Shown here: positions 1 through 12,089 of the stretch, piece by piece
Layout of the letters: each line of letters opens with the position of its first letter
How positions within the stretch are numbered: the stretch's first letter is position 1
Source: Epiperipatus broadwayi
Lineage: Eukaryota > Onychophora > Udeonychophora > Euonychophora > Peripatidae
Reading direction: 5' to 3'
NCBI GenBank assembly: GCA_028023455.1
Contig: JAQFVV010012971.1
Location: 1 to 64,000, forward strand
Length of the DNA stretch: 64,000 nt
The notes under the pieces: model-generated
The model's database searches: none
What the model saw: only the letters and a program-made list of their open reading frames with translations
What the model was told of the DNA's origin: nothing
Position numbers and translations under genes: made by a program

Positions 1-40
1 GAAATTAAATGTTCCTAGGCAAGATAGTAAAAGTCAAAGT

Positions 41-912
41 ATGGAAGCGAAAGAAGTTAATGAAAATATTAGTAGCCAAATACTCAAACTAGAAATTACA
101 GAATTATGTATTAAAGGTCAACTACATAAGAGTAGGTTAAATGATAATAACCTAGTATTGCCAATTAAGGATAAAGGTCAACTGATTGCTAAATTAGTTG
201 ATAAAAATTACAGTTTATATGGTCATGAACTAAAAGTGTACCAAAAGATTAAAGACATAGGTTAATAAAGAACTAGAAGTGGACAAAAAGGAAGTTATGA
301 ATGTGTTTAATGATTTTAAGGGAAAATGTAATAAAAATGATGATATTCTTAGATTAATGAAGTTAGGAGTGTTTTCTTTAGGCAGGAAATATTCAGAAAT
401 TTTGAGAAGCAAATTAGCAAAGATTACTGATGTTACCAGCAATAGATTTAAAGATAAAAATAAAGACAGTTTCTGAATGTGTTTGTAATAATTTATATCA
501 TAATATGAAGATGAATGTTTGTAGAAAAGTGTTATATGCAGGTAGTCAACATATAATACCTAGTATGGAACAAATAATTGAATATTGTAGTCATGTTAAA
601 GAGACTGATAAGCTAAAAATTAAATGCAAGTTTAAAAAGACACATAAATTTTGTATAAACTGTCTTAAAAAGAAAGAAATTAGTGATCTAGAAGGAAGCT
701 TGAGAAAGGCCAAGTTCAAATTCAAAAGAGTAAAAGGAAAGTTAGTTCATGAAAATACTCTTAAGAAAGTTAAAAACAAAAAAAACAATAGCCAAGAGGT
801 TAAAATTAAATCTCAGACAATAAGGGTGAATTCTCATATAGAAAGATTTGTTAAAAGAAAAGAAATCAAGAATATAAACATGAGATTTAGAAGATACCTG
901 CAATGCTCGTAG
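41..912 (+). pseudogene. Lysine-rich ORF fragments, probable 3' interior of a retroelement
   Basis: Three partly overlapping reading frames run in the same direction: 41-265 (74 codons), 279-476 (65) and 430-912 (160). They look like one broken coding region interrupted by frameshifts. I recognise no domain. The last frame is strongly basic in its C-terminal half, with repeated KFKR, KVKNKKN and RFVKRKE-type clusters, and it ends RFRRYLQCS before the stop. It has several cysteines (C-x9-C and C-x2-C spacings near residues 55-80) but no clear zinc knuckle. About 160 bp after the stop comes a purine tract (1073-1084, AAGGAGGAGGGA) and then the giant repeat. This order (ORF, purine tract, long non-coding repeat) is what the 3' end of an LTR element looks like. 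That reading is inference; the protein itself is unidentified. Confidence 0.4.
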
Positions 913-1086
913 CTTAAGTTCATATCCAGTTAAAGTACCAGATAGTTAATAGATGTGAGAATATAAAATTATGTATGCATGATTTCCTAAAGTGTAAATT
1001 AATTTTATTTGTGGTGTTTAATAATGATTAACATAACCTAACGGTGTTACTTAATTCATTTTTTTCTTTTATAAGGAGGAGGGATT

Positions 1087-4000
1087 TGTGGCCATCTGAA
1101 TGGGCACAAGGGTTTAAGATACTTTGTATCTTAATTAAATAGTTATATTTAAAAAAAATGAAATAGCCTTAGAATTTTAAAAATTTTTTCTGGAGATTGC
1201 TTAAAGCTTAAATATGGATTGATTATGCAGTTTATTGACCACTTTATAAGTATCCATTATTATTAGTGTGGTTAATGAGGTATTTAATGTAAGGAAAAGG
1301 GGTTGTTTATTAATGGAATTGATACATTTTGTCAGAAAGACGCAAAGTTATTTTATATTATTGTAGTATTAGTTGAATGGTTTTAAAATCCTTTATTCAT
1401 TAATACTTATCTTTTTGTCAACAATTAATATCCATTTCAATTATATTTAGTTAAGATAGTTTAATATTTAGGTTGTAGTACATGTGTATGCATGTATGAC
1501 TCTGCATTATGTTTCATTTCATTTTCATCTTTAATAACAGCAAATAATAGTACATTCACAATAAAAACATTTAAATTACAGTAGTTATCTTGAATAATTA
1601 ACAAATATATATTTCTTTCCAATGATTAATAGATAGTTAAATCAATGGATTATTTTACAAATTAAATAAATTATTAATCATTTTTATTTGATAGTTAATT
1701 AATATTCATTTTCCTTTCAAGTTTGTAAAAGCTATTTATTTTATTATTATTTTTATCTTGATTTTAATTCTAAAAAATCAAAGTGATTTTTTTTTTGAAA
1801 AGATTTTTTTTTTGAATATGTAATTAGTTGAGATAAAAGAAGCATGGGAGTAAGCTGGTGGAAGGAAATGAACTTTGCTAAAGAGAGCTATTTAACAAAG
1901 ATCTCCGGTGAAAATTTGCTTTATGTAATGCAACTGTAGACAGTAAACAGTGGTTCATTTATTGTGGAAATTAAAGCCATTTGCTGAAGTCAAATTGATT
2001 TTGAGAAGACTTTGGAGTAAAATTTCTAAAGGATCCCAAGAAATTTATTATGGGACAAGTTAATTTCGGAATGCAGTTTTAAATTTTAAAAAAGGTACTC
2101 AGTTTACTCTACTCTTCTTAATTTAAACATTTTGAATTTAAGCTCTTCATGACTATTGCTCTTTTAAAAATTATGTTAAAAATGTCCAGTCTACATTACT
2201 TCACTTAATTATCATTTTAAATGGGAATAAATTGCATGAATATTATTGTTGTATCATTGACCAATGTGTGCTCTTTAATATATCTGGAAAACGCATGCAG
2301 AACTATTTTACAGAATATATTTTTATTTTTCACTATATTTCGTGCTATGTTTTTGTGAGGATTAAACATAAAATTAAAAACATGCATATCTTGATAAATC
2401 ATGCCATGTTTAAATTCATCATAAGGAGATAGCAGTATTTATTTATCTGATATTTCTGGAAATGATACGTATGTTAAATGAAGGCAATAAATGTGAGCTA
2501 CTTCAAATTAAATATCTGTTTAAATCGAATAGAAGGATAGAAATGCAGGTAATTTTTGTTCTCTTCGATAAGGATGGAAAATAAAACAAAATGCTATTCA
2601 ATAAACTACTAAAAATAATTACGTATTCAATTTAGATCTACAACAGAATAAGTGAGATAATACCTGTCCAACAGTAATTAAGAATTTATTATATTCTCAT
2701 CATAATAGAAGATAAATTGATTTCTTATGTATGATACAGTAACTTAAATAACTTTGTTATGAACATTGAAGATGCTGAGTCCTATTTAAGCATGACTATA
2801 TATGTTTGGTTATCCTACAGCAGTTTATTTTAGTTTAACAGTCAGTTTGGAATATGTCCCATATTGTTTCATAAACCTGGAACGGAGCTTTGCAAGTGAA
2901 CTTTTATTTTAAGTTACAAAACTAATAACCTTTGTGTCTTTTTATTTTTTTTTATTGCTTGTCATAATTAATGTATATGATAGGTAGATAGGCTTCTTTA
3001 TTATTATGTTCATTTATAATCTGTGTTATTTTGATCTTCGAGACCATCTCTGAAGCGTATCTGAATGAGGAGTATGCTGGTAAAAATTGATTGTATTCAA
3101 ATAAGACTTATTGTTCTTTTACAAAGGTAAAAGAAACAAGTAATTTTTTAATATATTATTAGAGAGGTTTATATTTATTTTGCATACTTTATTATCTCAA
3201 AGTGAGAATTATTTTTTTTTTAATCAACGAACGTATAATAGAAATAGTTTGTTAGATATGAAAGAAAGTTCGTTTGTAATAATTAGAACCATTAAATTTT
3301 AAAAAGTAACCTAAAGTTTATTAAATTAAAAGTCATACCTTAATGCAATATTTAATTATCATGTTACCTGCTTAGTGTGTAATTTAGAGTTAATATTATA
3401 TATACTTTTTATTCGCGCGGGTGTGTATTTGTTTTGCACAATTATGATATTGGTTTGACAAAGTTCAGTTTGTGAATATTTTATGCATAAATTTCGTGCA
3501 CTGTCATATTCTACTGAGTTGAACGGATTGGTATATTATCTGTATGTATTTATCTGCCAGTGGGTATTTATAATGTTCGATATTTAGAGAAGCTATGAGA
3601 ATAGAAAGAAATCTGATTGCGTTATAATGTCTGTAGGGATAAAAGATCTTGCTTATTTAGTATATGTTAATAATTTTCCATGAGTAGAGCCTAGTTTATT
3701 TTATATGCGTATGATTAATGATATTTTTTTTGAAGAGATGTTCTTAGGGCCCTGGTGATGAAAAAATAAGTCCCCACCAATAGTGTATTTAGAAGTAGAT
3801 GAGTTATTGTTGAAATATGATTAAATGATGTTTAGGAAGTTATGTGACGTTTTTCTTAGATTCTTGGTAATGAGGAATTGTAAAAGTGTTCAGTAAGAGT
3901 TATTTGCTCCTCGTGTAGATTTCCCTTATAACGTATAGTATGTAAAATCGTGAAAATATAGCTTTGTGTTAATTAATATGTGGCTAGATAAATTGTTAGA

Positions 4001-5569
4001 TTAACTCTTGATGTAGTATTAGTGTCATATTTTATTGATGAATTACAACATTGTTTGAAATAAAATAATTGTGTGATATTTTCTTAAATGGATGGAGAGT
4101 TTATAGAAAAGATTGTTTTACATTATTGCTGCATGAACGTGCACACACACGCATAATATAAATAATATCGTGTATATAAAGTATAGAGATATTGAAATTA
4201 AAATGAGGAATAAATTTTTCTTTGAAATACATTACATTCATTTAATAGAAGTATAAAGTATTAAGATTAAAACGGGAAATAAATGTTTTAAAATACATTG
4301 TATTAATTTAAATAAAGGTTATAAATCCTCGAATCATCAGAATAAATATGATGTTGTTGCTATAAATGAAAGGTATATGTAATTGAAAGTGATTATTAGT
4401 CAATTAGAGAAAGTTGCTTTGCTGAAAGCCAAATATAAGTAATTTGATTTATTTTGTTAATCAAGAGTAATATCCTCTCAAAAGTATTTTTTTTGTGCTA
4501 ATAATATAACATGTTACTTATTTATTGTCATACAGATGAAACATGTAAACAAAGTATGTGTTCGAAGTCAAGATATTTAAGTTTTGTTATTAATTTGCTT
4601 TGATAGTAGGGATAATCCCAAACTGATGTTAAAAATTTATTTGATAATTTAAAAATCTGTAAGACAAATAGTCCATTTGTAAATATTATGTTAAACCAAG
4701 TTTATTTTATTGTAATAAATGATTTGTTTTAGTTATTTAAAATCTTAAAACTGTGTCTGGAGTTATTCTTGTGTACATTCGTGATTTCCATTTCCACATC
4801 TCCACATTTCATAAATCTATTACAAAATAGATATATTATTTTAGAGTTATAATATTAAATTTGCTAGTGTCTGACAATCTTGTTTTTCTTAATCCAAACA
4901 TTATAAAGAACATTTGCCACTGGATAAACGTATTAGAACGGTTGCCAAGTCAGTATATTTGTTGGGTGATGATATAAGATTAAAATACCCTATTTCTGTC
5001 ATTATCTTATTATTGAAACACAGTAAAATATTTTAGTCAATTTGTTTCATTACATTTTTATCATACTTTAGAATTATAATTTATGGGCCAATGTATTTAT
5101 TTAATTCAACTGTCTTTGTTAAAATTCCCTGAGATCTTATTGTTTATTTCTTGATTGGCATTAAAGTAGATGTTTAGATTATGATATGCCAAGTCACAAA
5201 ATTGTTTAAGAATATAATTATAGCAAGATGATATGTGTTATACTTGGATGAAGGAAGAAATTAAGTTTAATGTATATTTTAATAGACTGTACCAAATAAA
5301 CCTTATGATTTTTTATCATACAATTAATTAACAAAGGAATTTACATTATATTAAATGTTTTATAATATTTCTTCTTTTATTCATTTATTATCATATATCT
5401 TATGAACTTCCTATAGCATCCCACTGAGCTGAGCTGAACATAGATTTAATTGAAGAGTCTCAGTAATAATTTTGTATTATATAGTTTGTTATATTTTCAT
5501 TAATAGAACTGGCGCCTGGGCATTTCGTTCATGTAATGTATATGAGCGGTGTTGGGAGTGTAGGTTACA
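1087..5569 (+). repeat. Giant dispersed repeat, copy A (possible ~4.5 kb LTR)
   Basis: This is a non-coding AT-rich block homologous, in inverted orientation, to 14100-19057 and over its first part to 43742-46793. Anchors I aligned by eye: GTAGTACATGTGTATGCATG (about 1473) with the reverse complement near 18860; CCCTATTTCTGTCATTATCT (about 4988) with the reverse complement near 14690; and GGCGCCTGGGCATTTCGTTC (about 5512) with the reverse complement near 14160. It starts TGTGG straight after a purine tract and ends GGTTACA (5563-5569) against a (TA)n array. TG...CA ends after a polypurine tract fit an LTR, but 4.5 kb would be exceptionally long and I see no matching partner in direct orientation. 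The homology is certain; the LTR reading is inference. Confidence 0.6.
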
Positions 5570-5640
5570 ATATATATATATATAATAGTGAATTACTATA
5601 ATATATATATATATAATAGTGAATTACTCATAAGAGTTTA
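5569..5640. repeat. (TA)n arrays with a duplicated flank
   Basis: Two short (TA)n tracts, each followed by AATAGTGAATTACT, lie in tandem directly after the end of repeat copy A. Unit length is about 29 bp. 5640-6090 holds nothing I recognise beyond AT-rich sequence. Confidence 0.7.
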
Positions 5641-6091
5641 TAATAAAACTCTAAATGTGAAGATTCCAGAGTAATTTGAACTGACAGAGGAAAAGCAATT
5701 GCAAATTATCACCAATTATGTTTACATTTATTGATAATTGCGATACTTATGGGCTAGTTATCTCAATCTATTTTGGGGTAAATTTAATATTAAATATATG
5801 TATAACTGTGAGTGATAACACTTTCAAGCTCTAAATTTAAAAATCGGTGTAGTTAAGACATATAAATAAAATAAAATATTGGGAATCGTTTCCGTGTGAC
5901 TTTTTATTTGTTTAAAATCTGTAGCATAACTGAGAATAAAGATTTTCTGTAAAATGCATGTATACTGGAAGATGTTGGTTTGAAAATTTTGCATTGTATG
6001 GTAGCTTATGATTTAATAAAAAGCTATAGGATGAGTGTGATGCACGTTTAAAGATTTAAATGATTACAGGTATATCACAGATGCATTAGTC

Positions 6092-6170
6092 AATATATAT
6101 ATATATATATATATATAATGTAGGTATTTTAAAAAATATATATATATAATGTAGGTATTTTAAAAAATAA
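6092..6170. repeat. (TA)n array with tandemly duplicated flank
   Basis: A (TA)n run is followed by ATGTAGGTATTTTAAAAAAT, then a second shorter (TA)n and the same 20-base flank again. It is the same type of duplication as at 5569-5640 and 21660-21715. 6170-6570 shows no recognisable gene. Confidence 0.7.
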
Positions 6171-6575
6171 AGATGATAGAATAAATTATGGTATAGCAAA
6201 GTCCCTCCAACGAATATCAAATTTTTAGCATAATATACTTTTGTTTTGATCCTATTGAGTGAAAAACTTAACTAACATGCTTGTAGGTCTATATTTAAAA
6301 TTCGTAAAGTATGTGTAAATTAAATTTAGCGTTAATGACATCAATTCATTTACCTTGTTGGTGTAGAAAATAGTCTTTCGTTTATTGGTAAGATAATCGC
6401 TCATGTAGAGATCCGAATACTTATCTCCTTCCAAAATAACTAAACTTCCTTTAAAATTATCTGTAAATGATAAAAGTTGTAGTAATAATAATTAAAACAT
6501 TATAAAAATAATTATAAGATATCAAAAAATATTTTATAATCAAATAAACTATAATCTATTCGGTAGTAAATTATA

Positions 6576-6675
6576 AACAGATAGTTGTCATCATCATCAT
6601 CATCAACCATTATCAATCCACTGCAGGATGAAGGTCTCTCCAAGTTTAATCCATCTTCTCCGAACAGATAGTTGT
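6576..6675 (-). mobile_element. Minimal 3' tail of an RTE-like LINE with perfect TSD
   Basis: The inserted segment is 6589-6662. It begins with (CAT)n and then matches, base for base over about 55 bp, the reverse complement of the 3' end of the RTE-like element at 33216-34999 (coding end plus the ATGATG tail). It is flanked by an identical 13-bp direct repeat, AACAGATAGTTGT, at 6576-6588 and 6663-6675. That is a textbook 5'-truncated target-primed insertion on the minus strand, 74 bp long. A (TA)n array (about 6676-6697) follows immediately. From 6700 to about 8130 I see only AT-rich intergenic sequence, including a short (TA)n near 7485-7501 and no supported gene. Confidence 0.9.
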
Positions 6676-8129
6676 ATATATATATATATATATATAAAGG
6701 TAAAATAGTCTGAAATAATGCTTTGCAGAGCATATGCAGTTTCACTATTTTTCACTTATGAACAATAAAAGAGAATATGTTAAATACGACTAGTTTTTCG
6801 TTTTTGTTTTACTCTCTGTTTAAAAATAACTAGATACTTAATTTTCAAGTAATAAGTAAAGAGCCAATTAGGTTAGACATAGATTGACAAAATCTGGAAA
6901 AAAATCTAAGCTTGTTTAAAAATTGTCAACTCCTAGATAAAATTTCTTCACATACATTCTTGATTCTAATCTCAGATCAGGAGCAGAACAATTTAATATG
7001 CCTTAGCATTACATTATATATTTCTTCAATATACCTAGTGTGCTCCAGTAAAAGACGACCAGTGATTGGTTCTCTCGCCAAACTATCCGTAGTGATATCT
7101 CTGAAATAATGTATGTATAATATAGCGACATATTTGAGCTATTCTCCAAAAAATAATTTAAGCGCTACTCTGCTTGGATCTCCTGTTGTGACAGGAAATG
7201 TGAATGTATAATTTTATACCTTTATCAGTGATGGAACAATATAATAACATTAATTTTCTTTTATACTGTGCAAAAAATCTACTGAAACATTAATAATGAT
7301 TCAAATTTTTATGTAGCTGTGAAGTCATGAGTCACAAAATAATTTTCAAATTGTGATAGCAGGGAGAGCAATACAGATAAACCACAAAGGTATCAAACAT
7401 AGTCACATTTAATTCCAAAACTCATGATGTGGACACGTTAGTATCTTAAAACTTTTGTGGTAAGAAAACTATATCACTATGTAATATATATATATATATA
7501 TGGATTCAGAAACGGGATTAAAGGTTGCTTGGAAAGAAAACAAATGCCTATATTTATATGTATTTATAAACAGAGTGAATAAGTACACGCTCTAATAACA
7601 GGGCTAGGAATATTAATTGTTTGATAAGCAATCATGCAACAAGATACATATATTTTGGAAAGACCATTCATCTTCATTCACTTAGAACACTGCCAATTAT
7701 TCTTATAAATATAGCAATCTTTCTTCTTATGTTAATAATATTAAACAAACCAATTTAAAATTATAACATTACCAAAAAATACAATGGTTTAATAATATAA
7801 CATTAATATATCTTTCCTATTGATTGTTCATTTTTTAATGTGACGTCAGTCAATTTACCATTATGAGTTCAGAAAAAAGAATAATATATTTGGGTGGGAA
7901 ATTATTTATGTTACTCAAGTTAGTGAAGAGGGATATTTTTATGAAATATAAATGTTCTGATGTTGTTTAGTTTTTTTTTAATGTAACATATTGGTTAACC
8001 GATATAAGTTTCTAATACTGTGATTAGAGCTTATATTTATCCAATTTGTTTACTTATATTCTTTATGTGTGGTTATTTATCTTATTTAAACATTATAATT
8101 GCTAGTTTGGATCTTCAAAATTGTCATAC

Positions 8130-10107
8130 TATTGAGATATGGAATTCTCTTAAGGAATAAGTTATGTCTATAATGAAAACTATTCTTGAGTTTGCTAAAA
8201 GAAATCATGCTTGTTTTTCTGCCAATGATTTTATTATTAGTAAATTTGAGTAAAAAAAAAGTGATCTTTTCTGCTTGGACGAATAATAAAATAAATGAGC
8301 AATCTCACTGTAAACATAGAGATCTGAGATAGAAGTTCAGTGACTAATGAAAAGACTTAAAAATGATTAGTGGATTAAAAATATGAAGATAAAATTTACT
8401 GATGTATGGACCTGAAAAACAGAATCACATTTTTATTAAATCTAGCAATGGTGCTCTTTTATAAAATAATATATTTTGAACATATGGAAGAAGTATTTTA
8501 AACATCTTTTAAAGATTTATCTACATATTTAGCTTTGGACAAAAAACTCCAGCTTAGGGAAATCAAGACAGTTTCTTGTAGTCCTAAATGTGTAAAAGTT
8601 GCAATTCTTGATGAAGTATTTAGAGAAATGTTAAAATGTAATTATAACATGTTACCTTAAAATAGTTGATTCTTAGAAATATTTGGATCATAAAATTGTG
8701 TCATTTTATCTTGAGGATATTATTACATTTTAGAGTTTTTAAAAATAAAAATAATAGACAAGATTACAGTAATTATTTTTGAAATATTATTATTATCCAC
8801 AACAACAAAGGTACTTTAAACTATTTTTGTTGAAAATGTTGCTTCTAGTCATTGGTTTTAATAATGCAGAAAAATGAAAGAAAAGTTTAAAAAGCTAAGT
8901 TGGTTATATTTTGCTCTTATTGATTTCGTTAGGGCACTTGACTCAGTTAATCAAACAGGTATATGGCATTGTTTGAAATTAATTAATTATTCATCAAGAT
9001 TTATTTGTATTATAAATTTTTACATAATCGAATGAGAGGAAAGCTTATTACCACAAATGAAAATTCTGAGGTATTTCAAATTCCAATATTGTTTTTTTTT
9101 TTTAGATTTATCTTTGAAACCATTAATAAGTGGCTTAATAAAACAGAGATCAAAATGTGATATAGATAGTAATTTTTTTTTAATTTGAATCGATTAAAAA
9201 CAAGAACTTCATATTTTTGGATTCTGGATTTAGAGTAGCCTGATAATTATACTACTTCTGCCAGTAAAAATATGATATATAGAGTGTATTTCATGTTTTG
9301 AATATAATGTATAAAAACTTTAGTTTAATAATAAATCCAAAAAAAAATTAGATTCTTTATCAATTAGTCATAGAAAGAAAATCCTCAGAAATTTTTAGTT
9401 TGGATAGTTATCAACTTGAGAAGCTAAACTAATTTAAATACTTTAGTAGAAATTTATAAGTTGAAAAGTGGACATAGATATTGAGATATGTACAGAATCA
9501 GACTCAGATGGGCTGCTGCTTCTTTAAATACAAATTAAAAGATAGAATCTTTTATCATAGCGAAATAATGTCTGCAACTAAGTTAGCTGTATAGAGTGTT
9601 GTTACTTTACCTAATTTATTGTATGGATGTGAAGTTGGATGTTCTATCAATGTAATATAAATGCATTACAAAAATTTCATTTAAGGATGCTTTGTAAAAT
9701 GTTAATAATATAATGTCAATATCAAAAAGCCAATCAATAATTTTTTTTACTTGCTGGATGTGGGGTCATAAAATCTATTATTGTAAAATCACACATTCAT
9801 TGGACTGGAAACAAATAATACAAGAAAGATTGTTTTATAGTAAATATGAGCGTGGTTTTCATAAAAATGTAAATCCCTTTTACTTTATAAAAATTATATC
9901 AATTGGAAAGATATGGCATAAAATAAAATATTAATGGAAAACACAATTAAATTTGATGTTGGTGTACTTCAGAAAATAGTGTTTTATGCTGAAAAAAATC
10001 AAAAAAGATAACATTACAAAATATTCAATAGAAAAAAAATGAATCAGCATGTCCGATATGTAGGCCTACTTATGGATCACATATTGATTCAAGTTATCAC
10101 AAAACTC
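8130..10107 (+). pseudogene. Decayed non-LTR retrotransposon (Jockey/I-type ORF2 remnant)
   Basis: No long frame is open, but reading across frames gives collinear pieces of an ORF2 polyprotein. Near 8150-8250 is a linker-like stretch (LMKTILEFAKRNHACF). Near 8400-8460 is the pre-RT motif around VYGPEKQNHIFIKSSNGAL. Near 8915-9050 is reverse transcriptase motif A (FALIDFVRALDSVNQTGIW) with the downstream finger region. Near 9600-9640 is a thumb piece with LLYGCEVG. Near 9780-9900 is the WTG(H/N) C-terminal region. At 10037-10107 is a terminal ACPICRPTYGSHIDSSYHK C2H2-like motif followed by TAG. This domain order is that of a widespread invertebrate LINE family. Many stops and frameshifts show it is dead. 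The clade assignment within Jockey/I-type LINEs is uncertain. Confidence 0.75.
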
Positions 10108-10199
10108 ATTTTTAGAGCAATTTTTTATATGTATTTTATGACAGTTGGAATGGCCATAACTATTTATGACTGGCTAATGTATGTATCCATATTATCTCA

Positions 10200-10715
<516 letters not shown>

Positions 10716-12086
10716 TATAACTTTTTGGGATATACCGTGTATTATTTTCCATTGAGCACCGATATTTCGACGGAATAGCAACCGCCATTTTCAAGGTTAA
10801 CTTTTGAAAGAAAAACCATTAGATCTTAACAAATAACGTCACTGTGTGCGAGATGAAAAATGAGATTCCAGTTCAGCATTCACAATATGAGGCTTATCAA
10901 AATGTTTATTGTCCTCAGTATTTTACCTGTTAATTTTAAGTTAATATTGGATAAAAAGAGAGGTTTCCACATAGCTGGAATATGTTGTGCTTCATCACTT
11001 CTATTTAAACCAGTAGATCTCTTTAATATTTCAATTGACTTTCTCATGGTTCTTAAATCATATCTTTCCAAATTAGCAAGTATTATTGTATTGTCAAATT
11101 TAGGTTTGTGACCAGTTTCTAAATAATGGGAAGTAAAAACTGATGTGCTAATTTTTTGTTGAAAAGCATTTTTATGTTCCTTAATTCTGACATTAATTCG
11201 TCTATTAGACTGACCCACGTAGCCTCTTGAGCACTGGAAACACGGAATTTCATAAACTCCTTGGTTCCAAAAGTATTCTGTCTTTAGGTTTATACAAAAA
11301 ATCACCAATTTTTTTTTTCCAGTAGAAAAAGTGGTCTTTATATTAAAACAAGATAGTCTTCTACTGATTTTATCAGTAATCCCCCTAATTTAAGGCAAAA
11401 TTACTCTATTAAAAGAGGAACTATCAATTCTGTCCTCTTTTTTTTCTTTTTAATATTAATGTTATATAAAGCCTTACATATGATGTTTTTATTATAATTA
11501 TTAGAAAGCAGAATATTTTTTGTAAGTTTTATTTCTTGAGAAAGATGTTCTTTATCAGATAAATTATAAGCTCTAGTGAAAAGATTTTTAGCTACAGAAA
11601 AAAATTTGTGCAGGATGATAATGAGAATTAAAATTAAGATATCTGTTTGTATGAGTGGATTTTCTGTAAACTGATATTGACAATGTTTCATCACATTTTC
11701 TTGCAATTAAAACATCCAGAAAAGAAAGTGATCTGTTATTTTCCACTTCCATAGTAAATTTAATATTTGGATGCCAATTATTTATAAAAGCAAGAAAAGA
11801 ATTTAAAGAATCAATTCCATGAGGCCATATGACAAAAGTATCATCCACATATCTAAGCCAAATAGAAGGTTTTTTAGTAGCTGCACATAATACTTGACTT
11901 TCAAAATTGTCCATGAAAAGATCAGCAATGACAGGTGACAGTGGGGATCCCATAGAAAGTCCTTTAATTTTTTTAAACAGTTGAGAATTATAAACAAAAA
12001 ATGTATTTTCAAGGCAATGTTTTGCTAAAGGAATAATAAAATCAGGTAAATCATTGTTCTGAGCTATTATATTTAATGCTTCTTCA
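10716..12086 (-). pseudogene. Penelope-like element fragment, left arm of palindrome (RT + GIY-YIG)
   Basis: This is a near-identical inverted copy of 12110-13415. On the minus strand it encodes the C-terminal half of a Penelope-like reverse transcriptase: MGSPLSPVIADLFM near 11911-11953, the catalytic LRYVDDTF, then the thumb. A GIY-YIG endonuclease follows (GVYEI and GYVGQSNRRINVRIKEH, near 11130-11260). Unlike the right arm it keeps Arg (CGA at 11198-11200) where the right arm has a stop. It is broken elsewhere by homopolymer indels, for example an extra base in the run at about 11595-11601 and length changes in the T run near 11310. It also retains about 70 bp of tail (about 10768-10840) that the right arm lacks. 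Two of the fragments remain open (10880-11308 and 11588-11953). The N-terminal half of the element is absent. Confidence 0.9.
10758..10797 (-). ncRNA. Degenerate hammerhead-ribozyme-like motif in Penelope tail
   Basis: Read on the minus strand, the order is ACC, then TTGAAAA (expected CTGAAGA), then a 5-bp stem GGCGG/CCGTC closed by a short loop. Next comes GAAA with a minimal stem III (TA in place of CG), then TC, then GGT pairing with the ACC. The departures from a working core are all transitions (C to T, G to A). Penelope-like elements are known to carry type I hammerheads with a minimal stem III in their pseudo-LTRs, so the location fits. It should be inactive as it stands. Confidence 0.4.
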
Positions 12087-12089
12087 ATT

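Noticed and set aside
7841-7848. Perfect TGACGTCA (CRE) site
   Set aside because: An isolated 8-mer in AT-rich DNA with no promoter or gene nearby.
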